This document shows, piece by piece, positions 62,217 through 64,000 of a stretch of DNA of 64,000 nt. The DNA lies in contig NC_039506.1 of assembly GCF_003672135.1 (NCBI RefSeq), positions 14,942,001 to 15,006,000 of the forward strand, read 5' to 3'. Positions within the stretch are counted from its first letter, which is position 1. The number at the start of each line of letters is the position of its first letter. Source of the stretch: Ooceraea biroi (lineage: Eukaryota > Arthropoda > Insecta > Hymenoptera > Formicidae). The notes below the pieces were generated by a model. The model saw nothing but the letters and a program-made list of their open reading frames with translations, did no database searches and was not told the origin of the DNA. Position numbers and translations under genes: made by a program.

Positions 62217-64000
62217 TTTAATTTCCTCCTTTTTCTGCCTCGTTCCACTCCATTGCCTGACTCTCAACCGAGATTCAAGCTCACAGCACAATCCTTAGCG
62301 AGATCGCGCTTAGTAATTCACGCGGCGCAACCGCTCGTGTAACGCCAATCGCTCTGATACGCCGAAGAACGGTGGCGCGGTCAATTCCGACATTTGCCGC
62401 GTGCCAATCCTCGCTGGTCGCTAACCCACCCCGTCGTAAAATGCTTTCCAATTTCAGCCCCCGACGTTGACACGGTGGAGAACGTCGCGGTTTCGGTCGG
62501 GATCGGGAATTACGGTGGCGCGCTTATCTTGCGGTACGATTATCGACGTGTATCGGCGATGCGACCACTGGAATTTATTATGTATAGAAAATGGATTAAT
62601 TGCAATAATCGCTGCAATAATGTTGCTGTAAAATGTATTTTTTCGTTAATATAGAATTGTACCTTAATTTGTATACTTTTTTGATATTTTAACCCGATTT
62701 TATTTTATTGCACATATACTCTCTCTCTCTCTTTTTCTCTTTTATATTGTTTTGTATGCTTTATTCATAAAAATATAATCTCATAAATTATAATCGTGTC
62801 GACAGGAGAAGAAGAAAGACATAGTACAGAACAAGTTGGATTTACGAATCCTCTTGGTGCTTTTAACTTTGCATTTTAATAAAACAACGTGCCTTCTTGT
62901 AGGATGACAATCGTTTGGAGAATTGCACGAGCAATTTAAAAAGTTTGCGTATCTTTCTGCTACGTCACATCGATTTCTTCTTTCTGACCGGAAAACGGGA
63001 TGCTGCGAGACGTACCGTAGCGAGGAAGAAACGGCCATCGCTTCCGTATTCCTTTACGGATAACGTAACGGTTTGTCTCTGTCAGAACAAAGCGTTAATG
63101 TACATATGCACGACGTTGCTCGGCACGTTTCCTCGGCGCGGAATGCCGGACGTTTAATAATTCGTAATCGCGTGCCGCCCGCGCGAGAAAGAGCAGGAGG
63201 AGGCTGCGCGTCGCCGTGCAGCGGAAAGTCGGCCGGACATAAAAATATATCCACCCTTATTCCGTTTTGCTTTGAGCGTAAACTTGCAACCCGGCGCAAG
63301 CACGGTGCAGCCGTGCAGGCACAACCGGTGCGAGTGAGCGAGCAAGCTCCCCGGCTCGGTTTAGCGAGAGAAATTCAAAGGAAATACTTAAAAGCGGCGA
63401 AAACTGACGCTAATGGAATTTCGTTGTAACTGACACTTTTTTTCCCCCCCGCGGCCTTTGTAGCGTGCGCACGGTGGCGGCGACCGTACTCAGAATTATG
63501 AAACTAGATCGGGTTTTGCGGTCGAAATAAAAACCCAACGAGTAATATTCCAGTTAAGGGTGGCCACGGAGGGTCGGGGGAGACAAGCGAGGGCACGCGT
63601 GAGACATTCTTTGCGCAACGATACAATATTCAATACGGTACCACGTATCGATTACAGCTCTATACGAGAGGTGCCTCCGAATATAACCGGCACTGCTGGC
63701 GCTCATATTATTCATCTGTGATACTGCTCGCGAATAGCTCTGAAATTGGCCCAGTGTCAGCCTAAAAAGAGCCTAGAATAACAGGTTATTAACGATCCCC
63801 GCTAAAGTGCTAAGTGGTGTGAAACCAGAACTAATATAATTCCGCGAATCAGCGAAACGGTCAATTTAATGCCACAATAACTGTGGAAATAATAATCTCA
63901 TTGCGACGTAAAGTGTGCCGCGATATTTGTAGCATCTTTTCTGAATGTTTCATATTCATAAATTTAGCAGTCGCACGGAGACCAAGAAAGCCAATGACGT

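Larger units (their letters stand above)
53189..64000 (-). other. Presumed 5' intron and/or upstream region of the DIP gene
   Basis: The missing signal peptide and first half of Ig1 should lie here or beyond. I searched the minus strand for an exon ending in a Cys-x-Val...Tyr-Lys-type sequence before a donor and found none convincing. A GC-rich, plus-strand pyrimidine-rich block spans 55400-56800, so it is GA-rich on the DIP strand. Alternating purine-pyrimidine DNA lies at 58764-58805. The rest is unremarkable intergenic-type sequence. Confidence 0.5.

Noticed and set aside
1..64000. CRISPR arrays, prokaryotic operons, telomeric TTAGG arrays or complete transposons
   Set aside because: None was seen. 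Repeats are simple-sequence or short tandem, and no transposase, reverse transcriptase or terminal-repeat pair was recognised.

Overview
The window looks like insect genomic DNA, most likely from a hymenopteran and possibly an ant. It is gene-poor and mixes AT-rich and CpG-rich stretches. It is littered with CT/GA, CA and trinucleotide microsatellites, and its one clear gene has long introns. The family assignment points to an arthropod because Dpr-interacting proteins (DIPs) belong to the insect Dpr/DIP cell-surface network. The narrower ant/hymenopteran call is an inference from base composition and repeat style, not from a diagnostic gene.

The only protein-coding gene I can support is a DIP-family, lachesin-like immunoglobulin adhesion protein on the minus strand. 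Six exons can be placed to the base: 53188-52981, 42398-42252, 37540-37412, 36285-36148, 34270-34118 and 29539-29298. All have AG acceptors and GT donors, and the frame is continuous through every junction. Joined, they give 338 residues ending at a TAG. These are the second half of Ig1, all of Ig2 and Ig3, a charged linker and a hydrophobic C-terminal tail of GPI-anchor type. The signal peptide and the first half of Ig1 were not found. They should lie to the right of 53188, either unrecognised or beyond 64000.

Layout: 1 to about 26600 holds no gene I can support. It contains microsatellites and three long blocks of purine/pyrimidine strand asymmetry or GC richness. About 26600 to 29297 is the likely 3' UTR of the DIP gene, with a proximal and a distal poly(A) hexamer and a cluster of Pumilio-type motifs in the distal part. 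29298-53188 is the DIP gene body, about 23 kb of it intron. 53189-64000 is presumed 5' intron and/or upstream sequence, with a GC-rich, pyrimidine-rich block at 55400-56800.

No CRISPR array, prokaryotic system, complete transposon, rRNA or convincing tRNA was seen. The most interesting non-coding signals are: a promoter-like E-box array with CCAAT, TATA and Inr elements on the plus strand inside a DIP intron (38052-38162); a 16-bp perfect inverted repeat near the Ig1 exon (53818-53879); and the Pumilio-motif cluster. I did not find a clearly novel biological system.
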